Shown one piece after another: positions 9,195-17,788 of a stretch of 64,000 nt of DNA. A program made the translations under genes and the position numbers. This DNA comes from Dyella sedimenti. GTDB lineage: Bacteria; Pseudomonadota; Gammaproteobacteria; Xanthomonadales; Rhodanobacteraceae. The notes beneath the pieces are model-generated. The model was given only the letters and a program-made list of their open reading frames with translations. It made no database searches and had not been told where the DNA came from. The first letter of the stretch is position 1, and each line of letters begins with the position of its first letter. The stretch is from contig NZ_JAKWJO010000001.1 in the NCBI RefSeq assembly GCF_022760995.1, positions 744,001 through 808,000 on the forward strand, in the 5' to 3' direction.

Positions 9195-11615
9195 TCAGGG
9201 CGCCGCCGGCAACAGCGTCAGCGTATGCTGCGTCGGCCCCGGCAGCAGCGGGGTGGGGCGGCCGTTGACCCAGTCGGCCTCGCCAGCGCCGTGGTAGGGC
9301 GAGAGCGGATGGTCGCTCTGGCCGCCGGGCATGTGCAGGATACTCTGCGCCTCGTGGCCGGGCATCACGTCCAGCCGTTCGGAGGCGCCGAAGCCGGGCG
9401 AGACGACGCGCGGCATGTTGTGGTCGCCCGCCACCGGCTCGTCGGGCATGTCGAGCCAGCGGCCGATGACGCTGGGCAGCGCGCGCGACAGGGGATGGCG
9501 GATGCCGGTGCGGTTGACCTCGCCCCAGTTGCGCGCGGCGAGGCCGCCGGGCTGGTTGCCGAGTTCGTCCACCACCGCGTGCGCGGCGGCGGTGAGCAGG
9601 GCGTTCCAGCTGTCGTACTTCGGATCGAGCAGGTGGGGCGGGCGGTCGCGCAGCAGGGTCCACACCGCGGCCTCGGCGTCGATCATGCCGGGCCAGCTGA
9701 AATCGTCGTGGCGAGACTTCACCTGGGCCACGAAGGGTTCGAGCACGGCCGCCTTCACCTTGTCGCGGAACAGCCGCACCAGCCGGTAGTCCACGCTCTC
9801 CGGCGCGGCGTGGCCGCTCCAGGTGGCGGTGAGCTGGCGCAGCTGCTCCAGCGCGGGATCGGCCGTGCTGGCCAGCGTGTCCTGCAACAGGCGTTGCCAG
9901 CGGGTGAGCAGCACCGCGCGGTTATCCAGCTGCACGTCGAGCAGGTTGCCCGGTGTGAAGCTGCTGCGCGCGCGCAGGTCGTCGCGGATCTGCTGCGCGC
10001 GGGCGCCCAGGTCGTAGCCGCTGTTGCCCAGCAGGTCGAGCGCCGCGCCGTCGACGGTACGGTTGTTCGCCGTCCACAGGCGGCCGTCGGCGGGGTCCTC
10101 GATGCGCGGATAGCGCGAGGCATCGGCGCAGCCCTGCCAGCCGGCGTCCTGCGTCGACCAGTCCGCCGGCCGTTGCGGATCGAAGCCGCTGCGCAGCGGA
10201 ATGCAGTTGCCGGTGACGGTCCAGCCGATATGGCCGGCGCTGTCGGCGGCCAGCAGGTTCTGCGGCGGCATGCCCATGGTCGGCGCCAGGTCCAGCGCGG
10301 CGTGCGCGCTGGCGGCGTGCTCCAGTTGCATCACGCCCAGGTTGTAGCCGCGCGGGTAGTCGCCGATCCAAGCCAGCGCCAGCGGCGTGCCGTCCACGTC
10401 CTTGCCCATGACTGGCCCCCAGCGGGTGTCTTCCACGACCAGTGTGTGGCTGGGCGCATCCTTGATGCGGATGACCTCGTCGTGCGTCTCGATGCGCGCC
10501 CAGCCTTCGGGCACCTTGTAGCGCGAGGGATCGTTCGGATCGCGTATCACGCGTACCCAGTCCATCCAGTCGCCGTAGCTGTTGGTGAAGCCCCAGGCGA
10601 CCTGGCCGTTGGAGCCCACCACCAGGGCCGGCGTGCCGGGCAGGCTGACGCCGTTGGCGTCGCGCTGGCCGTTGGGCGCGGTGGGGTCGGGATAGCGCAG
10701 CCGCGCGCGGAACCAGATGTTGGGCACGCGCAGGCCCAGGTGCATGTCGTTGGCGAGGATGGCCGCGCCTTCCTCGGTCAGGCTGCCGGCCACGGCGAAA
10801 TTGTTGCTGCCGGGGCGCGGCTGGTCGAGCGCCGGCAGCAGGGCCGCGGTGAACGCGCTGTTGTCGGCGCGGGTCGCAGGGGCGGCCTTGCGCAGGTCGA
10901 GTACCTCGGGGCCCGGAATCACCGGCGGGCGCGACAGATCGCCCTGCAGTGGTGCCTCCCAGTCCGGATCGGGCGAGAGCAGGAAATCGGCCACGGCGGC
11001 GGGCAGCGCCGAGCGCAGCTCCGCGATATGCAGCTCGCGCTGGTTGCTGCCGTCGCCGTTGAGGTCCAGGTACATCGAGGCGATCACCAGGAAGCAGTCC
11101 TCCGGCTTCCAGGGCTGTGGCCTGGCGTCGAGCAGCAGATATTCCCAGGGCCTGACGCGCAGGCCGGCCAGGCCGGCGTTGACGCCCGCCGTGTACCGGA
11201 CGAGCGTGCGCTTCTGTTCCGGCGGCAGCGCCGCATAGGCGGCCTGGGCCACGCTGCGCAGGCGGTGGCGGCGATGGTTGATGTCGGTGTCCAGCGCCTT
11301 GGCGCCCACCAGCTCGGACAGCTCGCCGGCGGGCAGGCGGCGCATCAGGTCCATCGCGAAGAAGCGCTCCTGGGCGTGCACGTAGCCGAGGGCGTAGCTG
11401 ACGTCGTCACGGCTCTTGCCTTGCAGCGTGGCGATGCCCAGGGCGTCGCGGTTGATCGCCACGGCGTCGCTGGGGCCGGCGAGGTGGACCTCGCCGTCCA
11501 GCCGGGCGAGACTGCCGGCGAGCAGGTACCAGCCGGCGGCGAAGGCGCCGACGATGAGGATGAGCAAGGTGCCGAGGAGGTAGCGGGGCCAGCGGAAGCG
11601 TCGGGATGGGGTCAT
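9195..11615 (-). CDS. Penicillin-acylase-family Ntn hydrolase
   Basis: 806-aa precursor of the penicillin G acylase / cephalosporin acylase / AHL acylase superfamily, which cleaves amides after autoproteolysis. An N-terminal hydrophobic segment (residues 11-34) would export or anchor it. The alpha-chain region holds YALGYVHAQERFFAMDLMRR; the predicted autocleavage is before S270 in PRPGSNNFAVAGS, giving a beta chain with an N-terminal Ser nucleophile. Further family motifs are ANDMHLGLRVPNIWF and, near the C-terminus, NWGEVNRTGIRHPLS and GDHNMPRVVSPG. The substrate (beta-lactam, acyl-homoserine lactone or other amide) cannot be told from sequence alone. It is followed downstream by palindromic repeat copy 1. 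Confidence 0.9.
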   Translation of the reverse strand: MTPSRRFRWPRYLLGTLLILIVGAFAAGWYLLAGSLARLDGEVHLAGPSDAVAINRDALGIATLQGKSRDDVSYALGYVHAQERFFAMDLMRRLPAGELSELVGAKALDTDINHRRHRLRSVAQAAYAALPPEQKRTLVRYTAGVNAGLAGLRVRPWEYLLLDARPQPWKPEDCFLVIASMYLDLNGDGSNQRELHIAELRSALPAAVADFLLSPDPDWEAPLQGDLSRPPVIPGPEVLDLRKAAPATRADNSAFTAALLPALDQPRPGSNNFAVAGSLTEEGAAILANDMHLGLRVPNIWFRARLRYPDPTAPNGQRDANGVSLPGTPALVVGSNGQVAWGFTNSYGDWMDWVRVIRDPNDPSRYKVPEGWARIETHDEVIRIKDAPSHTLVVEDTRWGPVMGKDVDGTPLALAWIGDYPRGYNLGVMQLEHAASAHAALDLAPTMGMPPQNLLAADSAGHIGWTVTGNCIPLRSGFDPQRPADWSTQDAGWQGCADASRYPRIEDPADGRLWTANNRTVDGAALDLLGNSGYDLGARAQQIRDDLRARSSFTPGNLLDVQLDNRAVLLTRWQRLLQDTLASTADPALEQLRQLTATWSGHAAPESVDYRLVRLFRDKVKAAVLEPFVAQVKSRHDDFSWPGMIDAEAAVWTLLRDRPPHLLDPKYDSWNALLTAAAHAVVDELGNQPGGLAARNWGEVNRTGIRHPLSRALPSVIGRWLDMPDEPVAGDHNMPRVVSPGFGASERLDVMPGHEAQSILHMPGGQSDHPLSPYHGAGEADWVNGRPTPLLPGPTQHTLTLLPAAP

Positions 11616-11678
11616 GGCGCGTAGGGCTCGGTCCGTTGGAAAAGTGGAAAGACGAAACCGGCCGCATGCGGGCGCCGG

Positions 11679-12494
11679 TCAGGGCGTGGGTTGGGCGAAC
11701 ACCGCAAAGATGCCGGCGTAGGGTTTCACCATGAAGGTGGGCGCGCCGGCATAGCCTTCGCCGTCCACGTAGAACTGCGAGATGGTGCCATCCAGGTACA
11801 GCGCGTCGCGGCAGCCCAGCTCGTCCTTGAACAGGCGCGCGAAGGTGTGGAAGTTCACTGGCGCCTCGCTCACCGCGAACACCACCTGGTGCGGTGTCTT
11901 CGCGCACACGCCGCTGCGCCACTTCAGGCTGTTGGAGTCGTCGATGAACTGGTCGTTGAGCTTGCCGCCGATCACCAGCATGGGACCGGACTGGCTGGCC
12001 CACTGCACCGGCTTGCCCTCGGCCTTGAAGGCGGCGCTGGTCAGCACGGCGGCGTGGCCGTCGGGATAGACGGCGAACACGCCGTTGGGCAGCAGCGAGA
12101 AATTGCCCGAGGCCGGGTTGCCGTGGGCCAGGTTGAGCGGCACCACGGTCTTGCCATCTTCCACGTACAGACCGAGCGGGGCGTACTGGCGGTCGTAGAT
12201 GCCCGCGTTAGTGGCGAACAGCAGGCGCCGGCCGTGCGACATGCCCCACTGGCGCAGCGCATTGATGGTGCCGTAGGGTTCGCCGTTCTCGGGGTCCTTC
12301 CAGTGCAGGCTGAGCGTCTCGCGCCTGAGGTCGATGCCGACCACGCGGAAGTTCTGTCCCTCGAACACGCGCTCGCCGCTGTCCACGGCGCGTGCCTGTG
12401 GCTCGCAGCCGCTCAGGACGCACAGCAGCAGCGGCGCCAGCAGGTGCCAGGGCAGGCGGCGAAGCGGCGAACGTCGGGAAGGTGACGCGTGCAT
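11679..12494 (-). CDS. Phosphodiester-glycosidase (NAGPA/DUF2233)-like lipoprotein
   Basis: 271 aa from the ATG at 12494. The N-terminus MHASPSRRSPLRRLPWHLL runs into a hydrophobic stretch and the lipobox LSGC, so it is a predicted lipoprotein. The body has the phosphodiester glycosidase family features: LLFATNAGIYD, PLGLYVEDGKTV, NFSLLPNGVFAV, ASQSGPMLVIGGKLN and the C-terminal DALYLDGTISQFYV. Family members include mammalian uncovering enzyme and bacterial exopolysaccharide-related proteins; the function here is not known. It lies upstream of the acylase on the same strand, 63 bases apart. Confidence 0.85.
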   Translation of the reverse strand: MHASPSRRSPLRRLPWHLLAPLLLCVLSGCEPQARAVDSGERVFEGQNFRVVGIDLRRETLSLHWKDPENGEPYGTINALRQWGMSHGRRLLFATNAGIYDRQYAPLGLYVEDGKTVVPLNLAHGNPASGNFSLLPNGVFAVYPDGHAAVLTSAAFKAEGKPVQWASQSGPMLVIGGKLNDQFIDDSNSLKWRSGVCAKTPHQVVFAVSEAPVNFHTFARLFKDELGCRDALYLDGTISQFYVDGEGYAGAPTFMVKPYAGIFAVFAQPTP

Positions 12495-12582
12495 GCCCCA
12501 GATGGTCGCCGGGCCGGTGCGATCGGCGCAAGCCCGGGACCGCATGGCTTAGACTTGAGTCTTTCCCCGGTGTCGCAGTCCC

Positions 12583-13071
12583 ATGCCCTATACGCCCATC
12601 GTCGCCACCCTCGGTTACGTGCTGTCGCCCGATCGCCGGCAAGTCCTGATGATCCACCGCAACGCGCGCCCGGACGACCTGCACCTGGGCAAGTACAACG
12701 GCCTGGGCGGCAAGATGGAGCCGGGCGAGGACATCGCCGCCTGCATGCGCCGCGAGATCGGGGAGGAGGCGGGCATCGTCTGCGAATCCATGTCGCTGCG
12801 CGGCACGCTCAACTGGCCCGGCTTCGGCAAGCAGGGCGAGGACTGGCTGGGCTTCATCTTCGTCATCGACCGCTACAGCGGCACGCCGCACGCGGGCAAC
12901 CACGAGGGCACGCTGGAGTGGGTGGCGCTGGACCGGCTGATGGACCTGCCGATGTGGGAGGGCGACCGCCATTTCCTGCCGCTGGTATTCGACGACGACC
13001 CGCGCCCGTTCCACGGCGTGATGCCGTACAAGGACGGGCGCATGCAGTCCTGGACGTACTCGCGGCTGTGA
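12583..13071 (+). CDS. Nudix hydrolase (MutT/8-oxo-dGTP diphosphatase-like)
   Basis: 162-aa Nudix protein. The Nudix box runs from G in LGGKMEPGEDI to EEAGI, with the REIGEEAG core. N-terminal YTPIVATLGYVLSPDRRQVLM and LHLGKYNGLGGK resemble the MutT/NUDT1 branch that hydrolyses oxidised purine nucleoside triphosphates; the C-terminal EWVALDRLMDLPMWEGDR also fits. Divergent from the lipoprotein gene, 88 bases between starts. Overlaps the next gene by four bases, so the two are likely translated together. Confidence 0.9.
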   Translation: MPYTPIVATLGYVLSPDRRQVLMIHRNARPDDLHLGKYNGLGGKMEPGEDIAACMRREIGEEAGIVCESMSLRGTLNWPGFGKQGEDWLGFIFVIDRYSGTPHAGNHEGTLEWVALDRLMDLPMWEGDRHFLPLVFDDDPRPFHGVMPYKDGRMQSWTYSRL

Positions 13072-13469
13072 GCGGCGCGAGGCTGATCCGCATCGTCGCC
13101 GCGGTGATCCGCGACGAGCGGGGACGGGTGCTGATGGTGCGCAAGCGCGGCACCGAGGTGTTGCAGCAGCCGGGCGGCAAGCGCGATGCGGGCGACCGCG
13201 ACGACCTGCATACGTTGGCGCGCGAACTGCATGAGGAACTGGGCTGCACGATGCATCGCGAGGGCGCGCGCTGGCTGGGATGCTTCAGCGCGCCGGCGGC
13301 GAACGAGCCGGGATATGTGGTGGAGGCGGAAGTCTACGAAGTCCGCGCGGATGGCCCGTTCGTAGCGCAGGCGGAGATCGAGGCGCTGTGCTGGATCGAT
13401 CCGGCGGCGCCTTGCGATGTGCCCATCGCGAGACTGAGCCGCGAGCAGATCATGCCCCTGCTGTCCTGA
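13068..13469 (+). CDS. Second Nudix hydrolase, GTG start coupled to the first
   Basis: 133 aa from a GTG at 13068 that overlaps the TGA of the preceding gene (GTGA). The start MSGARLIRIVAAVIRDERGR is the normal Nudix N-terminus. The Nudix box is GGKRDAGD...RELHEELG, with Asp in the first acidic position where Glu is usual; the REL-x-EE-x-G core is intact. YVVEAEVYEVRADGP and IEALCWIDP fit small MutT-type enzymes of the YlgG/NUDT family. Substrate unknown. Followed by the long intergenic repeat. Confidence 0.85.
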   Translation: MSGARLIRIVAAVIRDERGRVLMVRKRGTEVLQQPGGKRDAGDRDDLHTLARELHEELGCTMHREGARWLGCFSAPAANEPGYVVEAEVYEVRADGPFVAQAEIEALCWIDPAAPCDVPIARLSREQIMPLLS

Positions 13470-13547
13470 CGTCCGTCAGCCCGGTGGGCGCGAAGTCCCG
13501 GCTGGGCATCTCCATGTCGCCATGGATGGACACTGGGCCGCCAGGCA

Positions 13548-13582
13548 CCTTATGGGTCTCGGCTGAGACCCGACGCTAATCG
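13548..13582. repeat. Short repeat module (copy A) with GGGTCTC/GAGACCC hairpin
   Basis: About 35 bases containing the inverted repeat GGGTCTC-ggct-GAGACCC at 13554-13571. The reverse complement of this module recurs at 39546-39582 beside the other long repeat, but on its opposite end. Function unknown; the hairpin could end transcription of the Nudix pair. Confidence 0.6.
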
Positions 13583-13592
13583 TCCCTCTCTC

Positions 13593-14032
13593 CTGTAGGA
13601 GCGCACCCTGTGCGCGACCGCCCTTGCTCGTCATCCCGGCGCAGGCCGGGATCCAGGTGTGTCGGTCTTCGGTTGTCGCGCTACCGCCAGGTTGCCGCCT
13701 ACGCGGCGGGCGTTTCGACGCCCTGCCGGCCGCCGAGTCACTTTTCTCTTGCTGGCCCAAGAGAAAAGTAACCCAAAGAGAATGGCCTTAAAGGCTCGCA
13801 GCACTGTGGTGAATACAAGCCCGGTGGACCGAGGCCAGTCCGATCAGTGACGTGCTACCTCGGACGGCGCCGCTACGCCGCAACGCGCCGTGGCGGAGAG
13901 GGAGCGCAGCACTTCGATAGATACGAGCCTTGCAGGCCCTGGCGAGCCGAATCAGTTTCCCCTTCCGCTACACACCGCGGCTACACCGCGGGGCGGCGAG
14001 GGACTGAGGACTTAAAGCCTTTTCAATATTCG
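13593..14032 (+). repeat. Long intergenic repeat, copy A
   Basis: About 440 bases without a plausible gene, homologous over its whole length to the reverse complement of 39591-40107. Shared landmarks in order: a palindrome half (CTGTAGGAGCGCACCCTG), a GATCCAG/GGTTGTCGC segment, GGCGGGCGTTTCGACG, TTGCTGGCCCAAGAGAAAAG, AATGGCCTTAAAGGCTCGCA, CAGTCCGATCAGTGACGTGC, ACACCGCGGCTACACCGCGG. Copy B has extra short insertions. Lies between the convergent Nudix and FUSC genes and stops about 12 bases before the FUSC stop codon. Small open frames in it are not protein-like. Confidence 0.9.
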
Positions 14033-14044
14033 ATCGGAATCGGT

Positions 14045-16129
14045 TTACACCGTCGCCGCCGACTTGTTGCGGCTGCGTCCGGTGATATGGGCCAGGGTGT
14101 TGATATTGTCCACCAGCCGGTCGCTGATGCGCGTGAGCAGTTCGGCCACCTGCCGATCCTCCGCCATGCCCAGCAGCGCCGCATAGGTGCGTTGCAGGCC
14201 GCGCAGGTCGGGCAGCTGTTCCGGCGGGCGTTGCGCGCGCAGCGCGGCGGCGATCTCGTGCAGCGCGTTGGCGCCATGGTCGATGAAGGCGCACAGTTCC
14301 GCTGCCTCGGGCAGGCTGGCGTGGTCGTCGATCAGCGCTTCCAGCGTCATCGCGGTGCGGGCGAGGCGGTTGCCGTTGGCGAACAGCGCGTTGGCCAGTT
14401 CCAGCAGCATCGCCGGCGTGGCGGGCTCGGCGCGCATGCGATCCAGCGAGGCCTGCGCGTTGCTGCGCGCGGTGCGCGCGGCGGTGCGCGCCTCGCGGCG
14501 GCCGTCGTGCCGCTCGGGCCGGGCGAGCGCGTGCAGGTAGTCGGCATAGGCGTCGAGCATGTCCGACAGGGCCGTGCGAGCCCGCCCGCGCTCCCAGGTG
14601 GGCCATAGCACGTAGGCGACCAGTGCCATGCCGCTGCCCAGCGCGGTGTTGATCACGCGGTCCATCACCGCGTCGCTGGAATTGACGCCCTCGAAGGAGA
14701 GCAGGATCACCACCGTGCCGGTCAGCGCCGCCACGGCCACGCCGTAGTGCGCGGTGGCGAGGTAGCGGAAGGCCATGCACAGCACCGCCATCAGCGCCAG
14801 GTGCGCCCATACCTCGTGCGGCGTGACGTGCAGCAGCGCGGTGGTGAGCACCAGGCCCAGCACGGTGCCGACCACGCGCAGCAGGCCGAAGTTGAAGGTG
14901 GCGGCGAAATCGGGCCGCAATACGATGGCCGCCGTCATCGGCAGCCAGTAGCCGTGCGGCAGCGCCAGCTCGCGCGCCACGAACAGCGTGGCGGTGAGGC
15001 ATACCGCGCTGCGCACGGCATGGCGGAACGCCACCGAATGCGGCGTCAGGTTGGCGCGCAGCGTGGCGCGCGCCGAGCCGCTGCGCAGCGCGGCGGGCAG
15101 CGGCGTCTCGGCGGCGGCCGCGCGCAGTTCGCCGCGGCTGCCGGCCCAGTTGGCGTTGCGCACGGCGGCGGCCAACTGGCCGGACAGGGCATGGATATGC
15201 GTGGCCAAGCCGTCCGCGTTGCCGCCGTTGCCGAGCAGGGCATTCTCGCTGGCCTGCAGGGTCTGCAGGGCATGCTCGGCCTGGCGGGGCGGGTCGCCCG
15301 CCTCCAGCGCGTCGGCGATGGCGGCCAGCACGCGCGAGGCATCGCCGCGGAACATGGCGTGGATGGTGGCGTTGGCGCGCAGTTCCGCCATCGCGGTGAG
15401 TTCCAGGCGGATGCGCTCGGCCAGTTCCAGCAGCACGCCGAACGCCTCCATCGCGCGGCCGCGCGCATGGTGGCGGCCGAGCAGGGTGTGCTGGAGGGTG
15501 GTCATGGCGTCGGTGAGCGCGGGCACGTCGGCATCGTCATGCGCCTGTTGGCTGGCCAGCGTGGACAGGCCGCGATACACGGCGGCCAGTGCATGGCGCT
15601 CGGGCCGATAGCGCTGCAGCGGCCAGGCCGCGACGGAGAACAGGGTGAGCAGCAGGCCGCCCGCGAAGATCAGGCTGGCCGCGCCGATCGCCTCATGCAG
15701 CGGGCGCGGCGTCGCCGCGGTGACCACCAGCAGGATCATGCTGGTCATGCCCACGCGCGTCATGTCGGTGCCGAACACTACCAGCAGGCCGCCGCAGAAG
15801 CCGAACACCGCCGTGGCGACCAGCATCGGCACCAGCTGGTCGCCGATCACGAACCCGATCAGCGAGGCGAGCCCGGCCGCCAGCGAGGCCAGCAACAGGC
15901 GCGCCATGCGCTGGCGGTAGGGACCTGGCTGGTCGGAGAACATGGTGTCCAGCGCGCCGGCGCCAATGCCCAGTCCGATGCCGGGATGGCCGCTGGCGAT
16001 GCCGATGGCCAGCGGCAGCACCACCGCGGCGGTGTTGCGGATCACCACGCGCGGCGGCACGTCCGGCCGCTTGGCCGTCAGCAGGCTGTCGACGACGGTG
16101 GCGCGCAGCGAATAACCGCTCGATGGCAT
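14045..16129 (-). CDS. FUSC-family inner-membrane transporter (YccS/AaeB-like)
   Basis: 694-aa predicted membrane protein. Two blocks of hydrophobic segments (about residues 30-175 and 375-520) are each followed by a cytoplasmic helical domain, the layout of FUSC proteins (fusaric acid resistance, p-hydroxybenzoate efflux AaeB, YccS). The N-terminal block has PLAIGIASGHPGIGLGIGAG and the second block GYWLPMTAAIVLRPDFAATF, which is the characteristic FUSC signature. Substrate unknown. Follows the AmiD-like gene on the same strand after 79 bases. Confidence 0.88.
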   Translation of the reverse strand: MPSSGYSLRATVVDSLLTAKRPDVPPRVVIRNTAAVVLPLAIGIASGHPGIGLGIGAGALDTMFSDQPGPYRQRMARLLLASLAAGLASLIGFVIGDQLVPMLVATAVFGFCGGLLVVFGTDMTRVGMTSMILLVVTAATPRPLHEAIGAASLIFAGGLLLTLFSVAAWPLQRYRPERHALAAVYRGLSTLASQQAHDDADVPALTDAMTTLQHTLLGRHHARGRAMEAFGVLLELAERIRLELTAMAELRANATIHAMFRGDASRVLAAIADALEAGDPPRQAEHALQTLQASENALLGNGGNADGLATHIHALSGQLAAAVRNANWAGSRGELRAAAAETPLPAALRSGSARATLRANLTPHSVAFRHAVRSAVCLTATLFVARELALPHGYWLPMTAAIVLRPDFAATFNFGLLRVVGTVLGLVLTTALLHVTPHEVWAHLALMAVLCMAFRYLATAHYGVAVAALTGTVVILLSFEGVNSSDAVMDRVINTALGSGMALVAYVLWPTWERGRARTALSDMLDAYADYLHALARPERHDGRREARTAARTARSNAQASLDRMRAEPATPAMLLELANALFANGNRLARTAMTLEALIDDHASLPEAAELCAFIDHGANALHEIAAALRAQRPPEQLPDLRGLQRTYAALLGMAEDRQVAELLTRISDRLVDNINTLAHITGRSRNKSAATV

Positions 16130-16208
16130 GACGCTTCGTTCGCTCCTAAACGACGCGGCGATTTTGCCTCAACGCGCCTGAAGCGCGCGCGACGGGCGGC
16201 GATGTCGC

Positions 16209-16955
16209 TCAGCCGCCCAGCTGCCGCGACAGCGCATAGAGGATGCGCCGGTCCTGGTCATCCAGCGTATCGCCGTCCATGCCGCGGAAATGGTGGTGGA
16301 ACGCACGCACCGTGGCGGCGCGGTCGTCCAGCGGGTAACCGACCAAGCCCAGCGCCATCCATGGGTCGAAGCCCTCGGGCGGATCGACCAGCGGCCCTTG
16401 CGGCCACAGCCCGAAGCCGGCCTGGGCCAGTTGCCGCCAGGGAAAGCGGGGGCCCGGATCGTCCTTGCGGGCCGGCGCGAGGTCCTCGTGGCCGATGACC
16501 TGCGTACGCGGGATGCGCAGCCGGTCGGTGAGGTCGGCCAGCAGCCGCAGCAGGCTGTCGATCTGCACCTGGGTGAAGGACGAGTCGCCGTCGTTGTCCA
16601 GCTCGATGCCGATGGAGGCCGCATTGACGTCGGTGATGGTGCCCCAGCGCCCGGCGCCGGCATGCCACGCGCGCTCGCTGTCGGCCACCAGCTGGTAGAT
16701 GCGGCCGTCGTCGCCAACCAGGTAGTGCGCGCTCACCGGCCCGCCGCTGTTGGCGGTGCGCAGGGTATGCAGGGCCTGCGCCGCCGAGTGCTCGTCGGTG
16801 TAGTGCAGCACGATCAGCACCGGGCGGCGCGCGTCATGGTTGGGCGAGGGCACCCATTGGGCGATCGGGTTGCGCACCGGCGCGGGCGCGCAGGCGCCCA
16901 GCAGGGCCAGCAACAGGCAGGACAGCAGCGCACGCCGCGGGGGAAGGGAAGGCAT
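16209..16955 (-). CDS. N-acetylmuramoyl-L-alanine amidase lipoprotein (AmiD-type)
   Basis: Zinc amidase_2-family enzyme that cuts the bond between N-acetylmuramic acid and the peptide, probably at the inner face of the outer membrane and in anhydro-muropeptide turnover. The start MPSLPPRRALLSCLL leads to the lipobox LLGAC with lipidated C22. Zinc ligands by position are H51 (IVLHYTDE), H156 (VIGHEDLAP) and D166 (KDDPGPRFPW), with E119 (SIGIELDN) in the catalytic spot. 248 aa; E. coli AmiD has 276. The C-terminal 70 residues form the small helical cap seen in AmiD. An in-frame ATG further upstream (16982) gives a poorer signal peptide. Confidence 0.9.
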   Translation of the reverse strand: MPSLPPRRALLSCLLLALLGACAPAPVRNPIAQWVPSPNHDARRPVLIVLHYTDEHSAAQALHTLRTANSGGPVSAHYLVGDDGRIYQLVADSERAWHAGAGRWGTITDVNAASIGIELDNDGDSSFTQVQIDSLLRLLADLTDRLRIPRTQVIGHEDLAPARKDDPGPRFPWRQLAQAGFGLWPQGPLVDPPEGFDPWMALGLVGYPLDDRAATVRAFHHHFRGMDGDTLDDQDRRILYALSRQLGG

Positions 16956-17052
16956 GGCGGCGAAGCTGCCCCAGCGGCGCATCGCGGTCAAGCCGGAAGC
17001 GCGATGGCGCCCGATGTCCCGGGCGCCGCGGCAACGCATGGGCGGGCCGGGA

Positions 17053-17616
17053 TCAGGCCCGGCCGGCGAACTCGCCGGTCAGCGTGTTCACCCACACTTT
17101 CTCGTCGTTGGTGATGTACTCGGGCACCTGGACCTCGATGCCGGTGTTGAGCTTGGCCGGCTTGGTGCGCTTGGTGGCGCTGGCGCCCTTCAGTTCCGGC
17201 GCGGTGTCCACCACGGTCAGCGCCACGCTGGTCGGCACCTGCAGGCCGACCGGCGCATCGTCGATCAGCTGCACGTAGTAGCCCTCCAGGCCTTCCACGA
17301 TGTAGCCGGCGTTGTCGCCCACCAGCTCGGGCGGCAGCGTGTACTGGGTGTAGTCCTCGTTGTCCATGAACACGTAGGCCTCGCCGTCCATGTACGAGAA
17401 GTTCGCCGCGCGGCGCACTAGGTCCATTTCCTTCAGGTCGTCGTCGGCGCGCAGGCTCAGGTCGAACTTGCGGCCGCCGGGGATCGAATACATGGTGAAG
17501 CGGAAGGTGACGTTACCGCCGCGCGCGGTGGGCGCGCTGCGCTCGATGTCGCGCACCTGGTAGACGGTGCCTTCGTGTTCGACCACGTTGCCTTTCTTGA
17601 CGTCGGAAGCTTTCAT
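17053..17616 (-). CDS. efpL: Elongation factor P-like protein EfpL (YeiP)
   Basis: Paralogue of EF-P, three beta-barrel domains, that helps ribosomes pass difficult motifs such as polyproline. 187 aa. It starts [21 protein letters not shown]. The tip loop reads [15 protein letters not shown] with Arg at position 32, where EF-P has the modified Lys in a PGKG context; this marks the YeiP/EfpL subfamily, which works without lysine or arginine modification. The middle holds [19 protein letters not shown] and the C-terminus [13 protein letters not shown]. Start is unambiguous. Confidence 0.93.
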   Translation of the reverse strand: MKASDVKKGNVVEHEGTVYQVRDIERSAPTARGGNVTFRFTMYSIPGGRKFDLSLRADDDLKEMDLVRRAANFSYMDGEAYVFMDNEDYTQYTLPPELVGDNAGYIVEGLEGYYVQLIDDAPVGLQVPTSVALTVVDTAPELKGASATKRTKPAKLNTGIEVQVPEYITNDEKVWVNTLTGEFAGRA

Positions 17617-17631
17617 GATTTTGGGTAAATG

Positions 17632-17788
17632 GTGAGTGGTAAATGGTGAATGGATAGAGCGGACCGAGGTGGTGCCAGCGTCTGGCCATGTTGCAGACGG
17701 CGCCAGGATAAATAGTTGGGCGGAGTGGAGCGAAAGCGCGGGCTCTTGCTCTCTCCATTCACCATGGACTATTTACCATTCACCGCTT
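17632..17788. repeat. Imperfect inverted repeat around the SDR stop / efpL upstream region
   Basis: The segment beginning GGTGAGTGGTAAATGG at 17632 is repeated in reverse complement at about 17757-17788 (TCCATTCACC, then TTTACCATTCACC), enclosing about 100 bases. It lies between the end of the SDR gene and the start of efpL, both on minus, so transcription of the SDR would read through it. Could be a terminator with a long loop or a remnant of a small mobile repeat. Confidence 0.5.

Noticed and set aside
9195-11624. Long plus-strand frame (8919-11624) opposite the acylase
   Set aside because: Shadow of the high-GC minus-strand gene; His/Gln/Gly/Ala-rich with no domain.
13659-14608. Open frames inside long repeat copy A (13659-13850, 13847-14608)
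   Set aside because: They lie in the repeat or run opposite to the FUSC gene; composition is shadow-like and the matching frames are not kept in copy B.
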